Source: Bradyrhizobium sp. WBOS07 (GTDB lineage Bacteria > Pseudomonadota > Alphaproteobacteria > Rhizobiales > Xanthobacteraceae). From it: a stretch of 64,000 nt of DNA. Every line of letters begins with the position of its first letter. The stretch's first letter is position 1. This document shows positions 1-15,000 of this stretch, piece after piece. Location of the stretch: the NCBI RefSeq assembly GCF_024585165.1, contig NZ_CP029008.1, positions 6,343,501 through 6,407,500 on the forward strand, given 5' to 3'. The position numbers and the translations under genes were made by a program. A model generated the notes under the pieces. It saw nothing but the letters and a program-made list of their open reading frames with translations. It did no database searches and was not told the origin of the DNA.

Positions 1-3000
1 GCAGCGTCACCAATGTCACGACCTCGACGGTCTCCGGCAACAACGCCTTCAACTCGTTCTCGCAGTTCAGCGTCGGGCAGGGCAACACGGTCAATCTGCA
101 ACTGCCGACGGGCACGCAGAATCTCGTCAACATCGTTCGCGACGCCCCCGTCTACGTCAACGGCACGCTGAACTCCTATATGAACGGTGCGATCGGCGGC
201 AACGTCTACTTCGCCGATCCCAAGGGATTCGTGGTCGGCCGCAGCGGCGTGGTCAATGTCGGCAGCCTCAACGTCTCGACGCCGACGCGCGAGTTCACCG
301 ACAGCGTGATCGGCACGAACGGGCAGATCAACCACTCGGCCGTCGGCAACCTCATGGCCGGCTCGTTCCCGGTCTCGCCCGACGGCAACATCCGCATCTA
401 CGGCCGGGTCAACGCCCAGGACGGCGTGCGCCTGACCGGGCAGAACGTCTATGTCGCCGGCGCCAGCCAGCGCGACATCGCCAATCTCGACCATGCCACG
501 AAGTTCGCAGCCTCGGTCAACTCGAAGGGCCTGCGCAGCGCCGGCGCGATCACCGTCAGCAACGGATCGATCCATATCGGCGCCGTCAACAACGCTCGCG
601 TCAACGGACGCCTCGCCGCGCACAGCAAGACCGCGACGCCGAGCAACATCACCGTCCAGGCCGGCAACAATATCGGTATCGGCGGCAACGCCAGGCTCGA
701 CATCGCGAGCAGGACGGGCAATGCCGGCGAGATCCGCCTGAAGGCGGCGCAGAACTTGACCGTGGCGGGTGGAGCCAGGTTCAACGCCAGTTCGAAGACC
801 GGTAATGGCGGCCTGGTCGACTTCAGCGCCAACGGAATCATCGATGTCGGCCGCGGCGTTGCGGTCAACGTTGCCGCGCCGAACGGCAAGGCCGGCACGC
901 TGCTGTTCGATCCGATCGACCTGGTGGTCGGCGATGCCAGCCAGGGCGACACCGGCGTGACGCTCTCCAACAGCTCGATCGCGAATGCGCTCGCCGGGCT
1001 CAGCGCCGGTGCCGACTACCTGATCCAGGCCGATCATTCCATCACGCTCGCCGCGCACGCGATGATCGACGCCCGCCGTCTCGACGGCTCCGGCCATTCG
1101 ACCGGCAACGCCAACAATGTCATCATCGACGCGCCGAACATCGAGATCATGAATGGCGCACAGATCCTGGCCCAGTCGGTCAATTTCGGCGGGACCCCCT
1201 ACGCCGACGGCAATGTGACGCTGCGGGCGACGGCGAGCGACATCAAGCTGTCCGGTCAGGCCACGGCGTCCACCGCGATCACGGTCGACGGCAAGATCAC
1301 CGGCGGCACCGTCTCGATCACCGCGACCTCGACCGCCGTGTCGAGTTTCCTCGACGGTTCGCCGGTCGGGGCGCTGGCGCTCGTCGGCTCGGCGCTGGCC
1401 GGCTCGCTGCTGGGCCTCAACGGCGGCTATGTTGCGGCCAGCGCCACGGCGACCATCAACATCAACAGCCATGCCGACATCAACGGCCGCGGCGATGTCA
1501 CCATTTCCGCGCATGCATCGGAGACCGCCTCGGATCCGGCGATCGCGTCCACCCTGCTCGGCAGCCTCACGCCGGTCGCGGCCGGCGTGGTGGTCGGCAA
1601 GATCGACGGCGTCGCCACGACCAACGTGGCCTCCGGCGCGACGGTCAATGCGGGCGGCAACCTCGAGATCAAGGCGCTCAACGACGCCACCATCGCCGTC
1701 TCCGCGCTCGCGGCGTCGACCAGCGCGCAGATCGTCCCGACCGTGGCCTATTCCAAGGGATCGGTGACGACGATCGCAAATGTCGAGAGCGGCGCGCACA
1801 TCGCTGCCGGGACCGTGAACACGAGCGGCAGCACCTTGAAGGTGCGCGCGATCAATAACAACTCGTTCTCGACCAGCGCAACGTCGGTTGCCGCACCCGG
1901 ACTGGGGGCGAGCGGCGGCGTCGGCGGAGCGTTCGCCATCAGTGACATCACGACGTCCGTGACTGCGACCCTCGGCGCATCGCTCGGAACCGATGCGGCC
2001 AACCGGATGAACGCCTCCGTTCTGGTCGAGGCGACGTCCGACACCACCAGCAACTCCACCATGGCTTCGTCCATCGCCGGGCTGCCGGCGCTGATCGCGG
2101 CGATCGAACGGGGGCTGCGCGCCGTCACCGCACCGACGTCGATCATCCAGGACCACATGTCCTCGCTGATGCCGCTGAACTTCAATTTCAAGGCTGCGGC
2201 CGCACTTTCCCTGGCCAACAGCACCCAGAGCGCGACGGCTGCGATCGCGCAGAATCCCAGCGGTGGTGCGCCGAGCATCTATGCCAGCGGCAATGTGGCC
2301 GTCGCCAGCAACGTCATCGACCGCGGCGTTCGCAGCAATGCGACGGCCAGCGCAATCACCAAGGACGTGGTGTCCGGCGAGAGCACGGCCATCAGCGCGG
2401 CCGTCGCCTGGGGCAATTTCACCCACAATTCGAATGCCTATGTCGGCAACGGAGTCTTGATCAACGCGGCGAACATCGCCGTCGACGCCACCACCGAACT
2501 GCCCATCACCAATACATGGCTGAAGTGGGACGGGCTGGGTGCGGTGCTGAGCCACCTCAACGGCAACCTCGGCGTCGGCGGCAACATCCTGACCAGTTAC
2601 GCCAACGCCACCGCGGATGCCGGCGACACGATCGGGATCGCCGGTTCGCTGAACCATTTCGTCGTGAACAACAACACGACGGCCTGGGTCGCGGGCAGCG
2701 CGAGCCTGACCGCGACCTGCACGACCGCGGCCTGCGGCAGCAGCTGGTCGGCCGGCATGGACAATGGCGATCTCCACAGCTACGACGCCAGCATCCAGAT
2801 CGCGGCGACCACGACCACGGCGTCGATCGACGCAGCCGGCAATGTCGGCACGCTCGGCTTTCTGACGGGCAACACGTCCGGCGGCTCCTCGGTCGGCGGC
2901 GCGCTCAACTTCGTCCAGTTCAACACCAAGACCATCGCCGGCATTTCGGATCGGGCGACGGTGCGCGCGGCGGACGACATCGCCGTCAACGCGATCACCT

Positions 3001-6000
3001 CCGACCGGTTCGTCGCGGTGGCCCCGACGTCCGGCAAGGCCGCCGGGGCGCTGGCGCTGAACGGCATCACCTCGCTCGGCTTCCTGAACAACACGACGCA
3101 TGCGTCGATCTCGAGCCAGGCCACCGTCTATGCGCCGACGGTCGGGATCCTGGCACAGCAGGATCTGTCGGTGGTGACGCTGGCCGGTGCCATGAGCAGG
3201 AACACCAGCGGAGGCTCGGCGGTCGGTTTGGCGGTCGCCTATCTCGGCGCAAATGCCGACACTTCGGCCTATATCGGCGACAATCATTCCGACATTCGCC
3301 CAGGTCCGTTCAGCGCCGACGACCCGTTTGCCGGCACGGGCGGCGGCAGCGGAGCCGTCAACGTCGACAATCTGACGCTCAGTGCGACCACCTCGGGGCG
3401 CATCACCGCAGCTGCCGTCGCCGCCTCGATCTCCGAGCCGCAGGCATCCAGCTTCTCCGACAAGGCGGGTGCGGCCGGCGCTGGTGCGACCGGAGGGGCC
3501 GGAGGCGTTACGACGGCCGCGAGCAAGATCGGCTCGACCTCGGGATCGAGCACCGAAGGTTTCAGCATCGATCTCGCCGGCAGCTCGTCGATCAGCGACG
3601 TCTCGCTCGGCACCAGCGCCTATATCAGGAACACGACGGTCAACAAGTACACCGCGACCGGCGCCGTGGTGACCAACACGATCGTCCAGGCGCTCAACGA
3701 CACCATGCTCAACAATGGTTCCGGCTCGGCGGCGCTCAATCTGGCCGGCGCCTCCGCGCAAGGAGCCGCGATCGGCGGTGCGATCGCCGCGGCGATGTCG
3801 AGCAATGCAACGCTCGCTTACATCTACGGCACCACCATGAACAATCAGAGTTCGGTGACGGTGCAGGCGCTCAATGGCGGCTCGGAAATGGTCGTTGCCA
3901 TCGGCGTCGCGGGATCGAAATCCAACGCGGCGTCGCTGTCGGCCTCGGTCGGCATCATCACCGACAGCGCCAATGCCTATATCGAGAGCTCGACGATCAC
4001 GGGCCAGTCCACGGGCGTCAACCGCGCGCTCGAGGTCGACGCCTACCAGACCACGAACGTCGCGATTGGCGGCGGCTCGCTGTACATCTCGGGCGGCCAG
4101 GCCGGCGTCGGCATCGGGCTGACCTATGCGTCGATTGCCGATCCAACGGGCGCAAACGCGACGGACGCGCATATCCGCAGCAGCTCGATCTCGAACTACG
4201 ACACACTGCTGGTGATGGCCGCCAGCGCCAGCGTGATTGCGGCCGGCGCGGCCTCGGGCGGGGCGGGGTCGAACGGACTCGCCGGCGCGATCGTCGTCAG
4301 CGAGATCTCGCCGACCACGACGGCCTATATCAGCAGCGGCGCAACGGTGAGCATCAACGTCGGCCGCGTGACGGTGCTGGCGGACAGCGGTGCAGTGTCG
4401 GCGCTGGATACGGCGCTCGGAAACCTCGTCAAGAAGTCGAACAACAATCTTCTCGCCTCGGACACCTGCACGGTTGCCGGCGGCACGGGCGGGCAGAACT
4501 GCATCGACTTCGGCGCGGCTGCGCTCAACGACGGCACGGGCAACGGGCCTGGGGCCAGCATCATCTCCGTCGCCGGCCTGATCCAGGCCGGCAAGAACAA
4601 TGTCGGCGCCTCGATCGTCTATAACACCATCGCGACCACCCATTCGGCCTCTATCGCCAACGTCCTGATGTCGGCGGGCAGTAACGGCAATGTCAGCGTG
4701 AGCGCGGTCGATTCGTCGAAGATCCAGGCGGTCACGATCGGCTTCGGACTTGCAACCGGGCAGTTTGCCGGGGTCGGCGGCACCACGATCAGCAGCATCG
4801 CCAATACCGTCTCGGCTTCCATCGGCAATAATCTGTCGAGCGCGACGCAATCGTCGGTTACGGCCCGCAACATTTCCGTCACCGCGACCGACAGTTCCAG
4901 CATCACCGGCACCGCCGCCGTGGCCGGAGCTTCGACGCAAGGCAGCGCCGCCGGCCTGGCGCTTGTCAACAGCAGCATCGCCAATAATGTCAGCGCCGGC
5001 GTCACCGGCTCCAAGCTGATCGCCTCCGCCAACGTCGCAATCGGCGCAAGCTCGAACGCGAGCATCTCGACCGTGGCCGTCGGCGTCGCCATGTCCTCGC
5101 AGGTGGGACTTGCAGGGTCGGTCGCCACGAATCTGATGGGGACCAACGTCACCGCCAGCATCACCGCCGCCGGCACCAACGGCGTCAACGGCGCCGACGT
5201 CACCGCCACCAACAATGTCGGCGTGATCGCCGGCAACAACGACAAGGCGGCGGTGTTCGCCGGGGCCGTGTCGATCAGCAAGGGCGCGGCCGGCGGTGCG
5301 GGCTCGCTGGTGACCAACCAGATCACCGGGACCACGGCGGCCTTCATCAGCGGCGCGAATACCAAGGTCGACGCGCTCGGCACCAGCACCACGGATACGC
5401 TGTCGGTCAACAACGGCACGCTCGTCCATGCCTTCGACCTCGGCGCCGCCCACGCGCCGACCGACGATACGCCGGATCTCTCGGAGAACCAGGACAACGT
5501 GCGCGGTCTTGCCGTGGTCGCGAGCTCGCACCAGGCGGTCGTGACCAACGTTGCCTCGCTCGCCGCGAGCAGCGGCATCGCGATCATGATCAATCCGATC
5601 ACCAACGTGATGAGCGGGGCGACCAGGGCCTATATCGACAGCGCCGCCATCGACACGCGCCTGACCTCGTCGGCGCTGGCGCCGCAGATAGAGGTCGCCG
5701 CCTCGAGCTTCTCCTATTCCGGCGCGTTCGGTGCAGGCATCGTTCCGCCCACCGGCAATGGCGGCGGTGGCGCCACCGTCATCAGCACCACCATGTCGCG
5801 CCAGACCTTCGCCTATATCACCAACGCCACGGTCGGCGGCGTCCAGTCGTCGAGCGCGACGGTCGGCGCCGTTACCGTAAAGGCCAATGCGGAGCAGGAT
5901 GCGTCCTCGATCGCGGTCGGCTTCAACACCGGCTCGGTCGGGCTGAACGTCTTCCAGGCGACGACGGAAGCCTATGTCGACGGCGGCGCGCTGACGGCCT

Positions 6001-9000
6001 CGTCGCTGACGGTGAACGCCAACAACACCACCGGCATCTTCTCCGCGAACGGCTCCGGCGCTTACGGCAGCCAGGCCGCGATCGGCGCGGCATTCCTGGT
6101 CCAGGTCTCCTCGAACCGGACCCTGGCCTATGTCGGCGACGAGTACCACTACGAGGGCGGCAGTGCGCCGCACACCACCGCACTGAATTTGAGCGGTGCG
6201 CTCGACGTTCGCGCCAACACCAAGAACCGCTTCGAGGCCTATGCGGTCGGCGGCGCGCTCTCGACCGGCACGGCGGCGATCGCCGGCATGGCCAATATCG
6301 AGATCGCCAACAACACCACCATCGCCGGTGTCTACGACACCACGCTGCAATCGGTGACCGGCGGCGCGGCCGGCGCGGTCACCATCAACGCCACCGAGGA
6401 CGTTGCGATCAAGGAGATCGCCGGTGCGCTCGCGGTCGGCGCCAGCGGGGCAGGGGTCGGCGTCGGCGCCGCGGCCAACATCGTCGCGTTCAAGAGCCGC
6501 ACCGTCGCGGAAAGCCGCAACAGCAATCTCAATTCCTCCGGCGCGATCAACGTCAATGCGCTCAGCACCAAGGAAGTGCTGTCCTACGCGGTGACGGCGG
6601 GCATCGGCGGCAGCGTCGGCATCGGCGCGACCGTCGGTGTCATCATGATCGGCACCAACACCGCCGATCCGGATACGCAGGGACAGCAGACCGGCCAGCT
6701 CAATCAGGGCGGCAACGGCACGATCGCGGCGGTAAACGCGAGGACCAACACCACACAGGGCAGCGACGCGGTCGCGAGCGGGACGGCCGGCAACCCCGGC
6801 AATGCAAATGTGACGTCGACCTACAACGTCAGCAGCGTGCTCACCGGCGGCAATGACAGCGTCACCGCGCAGATCGCGGGCGGCACCGTCACCGGCACGC
6901 AGGTCAATGTCGGCGCCACCAGCGCCAACGCGGCCAAGATGTATCTGCTCGGCGCCGGCTTTGCGAAGAACGCCGGCATCGGCGCCGGCATCGGCTACAC
7001 CAGCGTCAACAGCAGCGTGCTGGCCAATCTGAGCGCGATCGTGTCCGCGCCCTCCGTCACCGTTGCAGCGGTCGTCAAGGACGCCAGCACCGGACCTTAT
7101 GCCGGCAAGACCATCGACACCGAGGCGATCGCGGGCGGCGCGGCGCTTTACTTCGGGGCCCAGGCGGCCGTGGCCTTCGGCAATGTCGCGAACACCGTGA
7201 CGGCCCAGCTCGGCGGCCAGGTCACCGGCACGGGCGGCACCGGCGTTGCCGTCATGGCGCAGGATGCCTCGACCCAGGTCGTCTTCACGGGCGGCGTCAC
7301 CGGCGGCGCCGCGGCGGTCGGCGCTTCGGTCGCGACGGCCGGTCGATCGAGCTCGGTCGCGGCGAAGGTCCTGGACGATGCCACGGTCAATGTCTCAACG
7401 CTGGCGGTCGGCGCATCCGGTGCCGGCAGATTGTCGACGACGGCGACGGCGCTGGGCGGCGGCATCCTCGCCGGCGTCGGTGCGGACGCGGAGGCTCACG
7501 AGAATTCGAGCGTGACTGCCGAGATCGGCGCAGGCTCCTCGATCACGACGTCCGCGGCCGGTGTCGGCACGCTGGTGACGGCCTCGATCATGCCCAACCT
7601 GTCCAGCGAAGCGATCGGCGTTTCGGTCGGCGGCGGCGCGGTCGGTGTCGCCATCGCGAAATCCACGGTCGGCGCCACGGTCACGGCGGATGTCGGCAAC
7701 GACGTCGTCTTCTCGGGCGGTGCGCTCGCGGTGACCGCCATGGCGCTGGTTCCGAGCGGCGGCACGACGACCTGGGCCAAGGCGCTCGCCGGCGGCGGCG
7801 GCTCGCTGATCGGCGCGCAGGGCAGCTACGCCAAGGCCTCCCAGAACGCGACCGTCAGCGCGTATGGCGGAACGGGGATCGAGCTTCCGAACGCAGACGT
7901 GGTCATCGCGGCCCAGAACGACAGTGCTCAATATGCCGAGGCGACCGGCCTCTCGACCGGCTTCCTGGCACTGGGGGCGACCGTCGCCGAGACCTCGTCG
8001 AATGCGCACACCTACGCCTATCTGGGCGCGCCCGCGGACATGGATGATCTCAATCACGCCGGCTATACGGGCATCCTCGAGATCACGGCGACCGGCACGG
8101 ATGCCAATGTCTCCAATGCGACCGTCGGCGCAGGCGGCACCTATGCCGGCGCGGCGGCCGTCGCCACGACCAATACCACAGCGGTCACCAACGCGCGCTT
8201 CGACGGCGGCACGACCGACGACACGCTCTATTTCGGCGGCCTCAAGATAGCGGCAGAGCACACCACCAATTATGCCGCGAGCGGTGATGCCTACCAGGCA
8301 TCGACGGCCGGCGTCTCCGCCGGCAAGGCGCAGAACGACGTCGTGTCGACCACGACGGCCGAGATCGGAACTCATCTGATCATCAATTCGGCGGGCGGCG
8401 ACATGGTCGTCACCTCCAACGACATCGTCAACCAGGCCGGTGGCGGTGCGCGGTCCGGGTCCGGCGGTTCGTTCTCGGGGGCGGCTGCGCTGAGCGATTC
8501 CCATGTCACCCAGACCGTCACCACCAACATAGGCGCGGGGACGATCCTCAGTCTCAACGGTGATCCGCGCACCTCGACGGGCGTGATCGACATCGAGGCC
8601 TACAACACGCTGAACACCCGGGACACGGCGAGCCTCGCCACGGCCAGCTTCTTCGCCGGCGGCGGCGCCGAATCCAACATGACGGCGAACGCCACGCTCA
8701 CGGTCAACATCAACGCCCGCGAGCTGTTCAGCGTCGGCAAGATCTTCGTCGGCACGGCTGCGAAGATGGCGGCCTCCAACAATGCCAACGCCAGCCTCTA
8801 CGGCGCCATCGCGGGCGTCGGCGCCAGCACCAACAGCTGGGTCCATGCCAACCAGGCCGTCAATGTCGGCAGCGGCACGATCATCCAGGCCTGGCGCGAC
8901 ATCAACATCTTCGCCGGCATGTCGGGCGACACCATCACCTTCAGCAGCATCCAGGCGACTGCGACGACGGTCGTCTACAACAATACGGCCATTCCGATCT

Positions 9001-12000
9001 CGACGCTTTATCGCGGCACGGCCAATGCCGGCGGCGACAGCACCGTGACGCTGGCCGACGGCTCGCGGGTGCTCGGTGTCCGCGACATCTACCTGGGTGC
9101 AACCCAGGGGCAGGTGACCGCGTCCGGCAATGGCAGCAACTACAATCCGTATCTGGACATCTTCAGCGCCAAGAACAGCGACAACCACAGCCACACCAGC
9201 GGAACCGGCGACGTCGCGCTGAACGGCCTGGTGGTGGCGGGCATCAACAACGACGTGCTCATCACGATCGATCTCGGTGCAAGCGCGCCGACCTTGAGCA
9301 CGACGAGCCCCTATTCCTCGTTGTCACCCAACCTGGAATACGTCTCCGACGTCGATCATTTCAGCCCGGTGAAGAGCTGGAATCACCAGACGGTGCAATA
9401 CACCGTTGTCGGCGGCTTCAATCCCTACCAGAACGTCGTCAACCAGCTCGTCGGTTTGACCGGCCTGACCGAGACGCAAGTCCGGTCCGCCCTCGCGATC
9501 CGGACGCCGACGCCGACGATGGCGCCGTCCGGCGCCGATCCGACCGGCGACATCCAGCGCCAGATCAACGCGTTGATCCAACAGGCGCCATATACGTCCG
9601 ACGCCCCCGGCAGCGCCTTCGCGTTCGGCGACATGCTGGTGTCCGCAGGCAACGTCTCGATCCTGGCGCAGAAGCTGACCGGAAACAGCCTCGCCGGACA
9701 TTCGGCGCCAGCGGTCATCGCCCGCGGCTCGCCGATGATCAAGGTCGAGAACCGCGGCCTCGACTTCATGGACTTCGCGAACCTCACGGTCACCAACGTG
9801 ACCGGCGGCAACATCACCTACCGGCAGATCGACCATGTCGACCCGGATTCGCATTCCAACGTGACCTTCACCGCCACGCCCAGCGCAACGCCGATCATCG
9901 ACATCTCGGCGACCTACAACCGCGTCGATCCCGACAGCGGGCTCGGCGTCGACGGCAACGGCAACCAGCTGACGCGCAAGCCGGACATCTATTTCGACGG
10001 CATCGTCACCAATGAGGGTGGTCTGCTCAAGATCACCAACAATCTGGGCAGCATCGTCGCGTCGCAGTCACTCAATGCCGCGACCATCCAGATGGTGGCG
10101 CCCAACGGCTCGTTCGTGTTCCTCGGCGGGGTCGGTAGTTTCTATAACTCCAACCACGACGTCACCGCGCAATGGGCCGGTGTCCAGTACAAGCCGGCCA
10201 ACAACGACACGCTGACGGCGGTGATGGCGGCGGCAACCTTCCTCGGCGCCTACGGCGCCTACGAGTACAGCCCGCATATCGGCGCAGGCGGCAATCACCC
10301 TTATTTCTACTATTGCTGCGTCGACGGCAATTCCGGCGTTCAGCAAACGGCTGCCAACAGCACGATCTTCACGGCGCGCATGCTGATGACCTATTACGAC
10401 GGACTGTCGCTCTATTCGGCGATCTTCCTGCCGATGGGATCCGGCGCACCGGGGAACGGCAATCCCAACGCCGGCAGCGTGGGCAGCGTCGCCACCCTGG
10501 CGGCGATGGAAGGACCGACGGTTCAGACCATCTCGACGGCGCCGTGGGAGCGGAATACCTATACGGGCCAGGGCGTCTTCAGCAACACGACCTACGACTA
10601 CACCACGACCTCGACGGATGCCCAAGGCAACACCGTCACCACCAACCACACGTCGACCTTCTATTCGCCGTTCAATTGCTCGGGATGCGCGGCCTACTTC
10701 CAGGTCGTCAATATCCAGAACGACGTGATCACGCCGAGGACTGCCAACACGAACGCGCAGTCGAACTGGAGCTCGACCACGCCCTCGGGATACCAGAACC
10801 CGGCGGACGCGCCCTTCATCCTGGGACAGGCGATCATCATTTCGGCGGGCGTCATCAACGTCAACGGCCTCATCCAGAGCGGCACGAGCAGCAATTACTC
10901 GGTCGACATCGGCGGCGGCGCGCTGTCCGCGATCAACAGCCTCAAGAACGACAGCGCGGCCTTCGCGCAGGCCCAGGCCAACGCGCGCAACGGCAGCTAT
11001 TACGACATCACGGCCGCCGCGACGACGCAGGTCGCCAGCGATCTCAAGATCGGGGTGAGATACAACGCGCTCACCGACCAGATCCTCGTCAACGGCGTGG
11101 TGCAGGGCTCGGGCGGCTACGTCTATCTGAACGGCAAGATCATCTCGACCTCGACCGAGAACGGCGTCTCGCAAGGCACCATCGCGGTCAAGGGTGGTGC
11201 CGGATCGATCACGGTCAACAACACGACCGGGCTTCAGCTTGTCACCAACACCATCAACACCGGCGTGAGCGCGCCCAGCGTGATCCAGATCGTCGATCAG
11301 CTTCAGCAGCAGACCACGTGGTACGTCTACAATCCCTCCGCTGCGGGCGCCCAGCAGGTGTCGACGTACAGGACGGCCGGCGTCAATGCGAGCGCATACA
11401 CTGGCGCCATGCTGACCGGGATGAGCGGAACGGCGGGCATCCAGTACGCGGTGAAGCCCAACATGTACTACCAATGGGTCGACACGGCGACGCTCGATCG
11501 CCCGACGACCAGCACGCAGTTCGATTATGGCTGGCACTATACGCCGAATGCGGCGACCGGGGAGAACTGGACCCGCACCGTCAGCCTGGTCGAGAACGTG
11601 ATGCAGGCCACGGGCGGGGGCGGCAACACCGGCCAATTGCAGACCGCCAACTTCCAGGAAGTCATCACCGCGACCGGCTCGTATCACAATGCCGGCGGCA
11701 ACACGCATCCCGAGAAGTGCTGCGGCGCGGACGGCCAGTACAACTGGTACCAGCAGATCTACGATCATCTGACCTTGACGCTGACCAATACGGTGAAGGC
11801 CTCGAACCCGATCAACATCCAGTTCAGCGGCGGCGGTGCGAGCACGGTCAATGTCAGTTCCAACTCCGGAATCGTCATCAACGGGCCGATCAACAACCTT
11901 TCGGGGTCGACGACGATGATCGCGACAGGTGCCAATTCGGCGATCACCTCCGCCCCGAATGCGACCAACCCGATGATCTCGGGCAAGAACGTGACGCTGC

Positions 12001-15000
12001 TGGCCGATGGTGGTATCGGTTCGCTCGGCGCCAATGGGAGGCCGGTCGAGGTGCAGGTCTACGGCGGCAATCTGACCGCCACCTCGATCGATCGCGACAT
12101 TGCGATCGCGGCGGTCGGCGCGCTCTCGATCAACCAGGTCGCCGTCAATTCGGGTGTCTCTGGCCGTGCGCCGCAGGGCAGCGTCTTCATCTCGGCGACC
12201 GGCGACATCAACTCGGCGGCTGCTTACAACGTCGCCAGCCCAGTCGTGATCGGCAAGAACGTCGAGATCAACTCCAGCGCCGGTGCGATCGGCGCGACGA
12301 GCGCCGTCGTCAACGGCGCGTCCACCCTGACCAACATCAATCCTCTGGTGATCCAGGCGACGGGGACCACGCAGCCGGACGGCACGGTCGACGGCGGTAT
12401 TCTCGACAGCGCCTCTGCCACCGGCACCTACATCGTTCAGTCCAAGGGCGATCTGCGCCTCGGCACGGTGCAGTCCACCGGCGGCCCTGTGTTCCTGGAA
12501 GCGGCCGGCTCCGACGGCAACCATGCCAGCATCCTGAACGGCCGGCCGGCGGTCGGTCTGACCCCGGCGCAGAGCCAGCATCTCCAGGACGTCTGGGCCA
12601 GCCTCGACCTGCTCAGCGGTAACGCCGCGACGAATGCCGTCAACAGCTACCAGTCGATGGTGACGTCGGCCTATAACGACTACTTCCAGCTCAGGAACAT
12701 CGCCTTCCCGAACGGCAGCACCTACGCTCCGACTTCGGTAGGGCTGACCGTGCTGCGGGCGCAGGTGGCTGCCAAGCTCGGCATCGATCCCGCCGACGTC
12801 ACGGCGACGCAAATGAAGACCGAGGCCACGACGCGGTTCCTGAGGGATCAGTTCCTGCTGGGTCAGATCAGTACCGACCAGCTCAAGAGCTCGCTGACCA
12901 CCTTGCTCGGCAGCGCACCTGCAGATCCGCTGGGGACGCTGTTCGGCAGCTCGTTGTCGTCGACCCTGTTCACGAAGCTGTTCGACGGCGTTTCGACGGC
13001 CAATCAGCGCCTGCCGAGCAATACGGCGCTGCAAACGGCGCTGAACGCCTACAATGCGAGCTACTCCTACACCCTTGCATCGACCGAGCGGGTCTACGGC
13101 ATTATCACCGCGGGCTCCCAGTGGACGCAGAGCCAGCTCGCCTACACGGTGTCGTCGTCGGCCGTCGGTGCGGCTCCGCCGCCGATCGACGACAACGTGA
13201 TCGCGAATGTCAGCGCCAACCAGATCATGCTCTACGCGCTGCGCGGCTCGGTCGGCAATTCGGCCGCGCCCCAGACCTTCACCTTCACCAGCGTCGATTC
13301 GTCGTCGCTGACGCCGGAGCAGAGGGGCCTGCTCGCCACGGCCGGCCCCGGCCAGCTCACCGTCGGCGCGGTCATCGACCCGACAACCCATGTCACGACC
13401 TATACGGTCAGCCTGTCGCAGCAGAACCTCGTCGTCGTCGACAATCCGATCGCGATCTCGGCGAAAGCGCTGACGAATGTCTATCTCGGCAGCAAGAACA
13501 ACCTCGCGCTCGGCGGCGTCACCGTGAGCTACGGCCCGATCGCCGCCGCGCAGGCCAACGGCATCGAGGTGACCGGCCGCGGCGACGTCAAGCTCGACGC
13601 GGTCACTGGCATCTCCGCCAATGCGGGTGGGGCCGTGATTTCGGGCGACATCGCCAACCTGACCCTGATCGCGGAACGCGGCAATGTCGGCGCGAGCGCG
13701 AACGCTCTCCAGATCGCCTTCGCCGATCCCGGCAACGACCAGCTGGACCAGGTCTCGTCGGCCCAGGGCATCTATGTGAAGCAGACCACCGGCGATCTCA
13801 TTCTCGGCAACATTTCTGCCGGCAATGCGATCCAGCTCGCCGCGACCGGCAGCATCTACGCCGAGGCCGGCTTCACGGACCGCGACGCGATCCACATTCT
13901 CGGCACCGACCTCGATCTGCGCGCCGGCGGCCATATCGGCTTCAACGGCGGGGCCTTCCAACCGCTGCAGGTGAACATCTCCGGCACGGTGACCGGCTCG
14001 GCAGTCGGCGACCTCAGCATCCTCGCCGTCACCGGCGACCTCGTGGTCGGCAGCAGCGGCACCTTCGGGATGCTGACGGCCGGTGGTGCGCTGACGTTGA
14101 ACGTTGCGCGCGGCGCGCTCACCGTCAATGCCGGCATCGCCAGCGGCGGCCTGATGCAGCTGCTCGCCAATCGCGGCATGATCTTTGCCGCCGGCACCGG
14201 CGTGGCGCCGGTGGTTGCGACCAGCAGCTCCGATGGTGTCACGCTGGTCGCAGCGACGCTGTCGATGGGCGCCTATTCGGCCATCAACGCGGCCGGACTG
14301 ATCTCGTTGACCACCACGGGCGATGCGACGATCGGCCAGCTGAACTCGTCGCTGTCCTATGCGGCGGCGTCGAATTCACCCTCGATCATCGTCACCGCCG
14401 GCGGCGTCGCCTCGCTGGGAGCCATCGTCGACAACGGCGATGGGCAGACCAAGTTCGCCGCTTCGGGCGCGGGCGCGGGACTGTCGTTGACCGCGTCGAA
14501 CGGCATCGGCAATGCGACGAGCCGGTTCGTCCTCAGCGCTGCGCGGCTGTCGGCGAGCACGAGTGCCGGCGACATCTATGTCGAGGCTCTCACCGACACC
14601 GAGGCCAGCCTGCTGTCCGCGGCGAAGGGCAGCGTCGACATCATCGGCAGCGGTGGGCTGACGCTCGACCAGGTGCTGGCGGGCACCGCGACCGGCGCGA
14701 GCGGGTCTTTCCGCGCCGTGGCGAGCAATGGCAGCATCGTCATCGGCACAGCCGACAGCAGCGGCTCGCAGACGGTCCATGCGACCGAGAACGTGACGTT
14801 CAAGTTGCTCGCGACCACCGGCCATAGCGGCGATGTCGGCAACATCAACGTCACGGCCGACACCGGCTTCATCCTGGCGCAAACAGCGACCTCGGGTGGG
14901 GTGACCACGCTGGGCTCGGTCTCGGCCCACGGCTCGGCGAGCCTGCTGGCTGCCACGACCATCACCGGCAACACCCTCGCCGCCGCCACCGGTTCAGGTC

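Noticed and set aside
2516..4624. Second plus-strand frame inside the adhesin gene, about 700 codons
   Set aside because: It is Arg/Gln/His-rich low-complexity translation with no motif, in full overlap with the adhesin frame.
7395..13961. Long open frames antisense to the adhesin gene (for example about 7395-9194 and 10068-13961)
   Set aside because: Their Arg/Gly/Asp/Ala-rich composition with no domain pattern is what GC-rich, repeat-like coding DNA gives in other frames; the plus-strand frame has clear family motifs.
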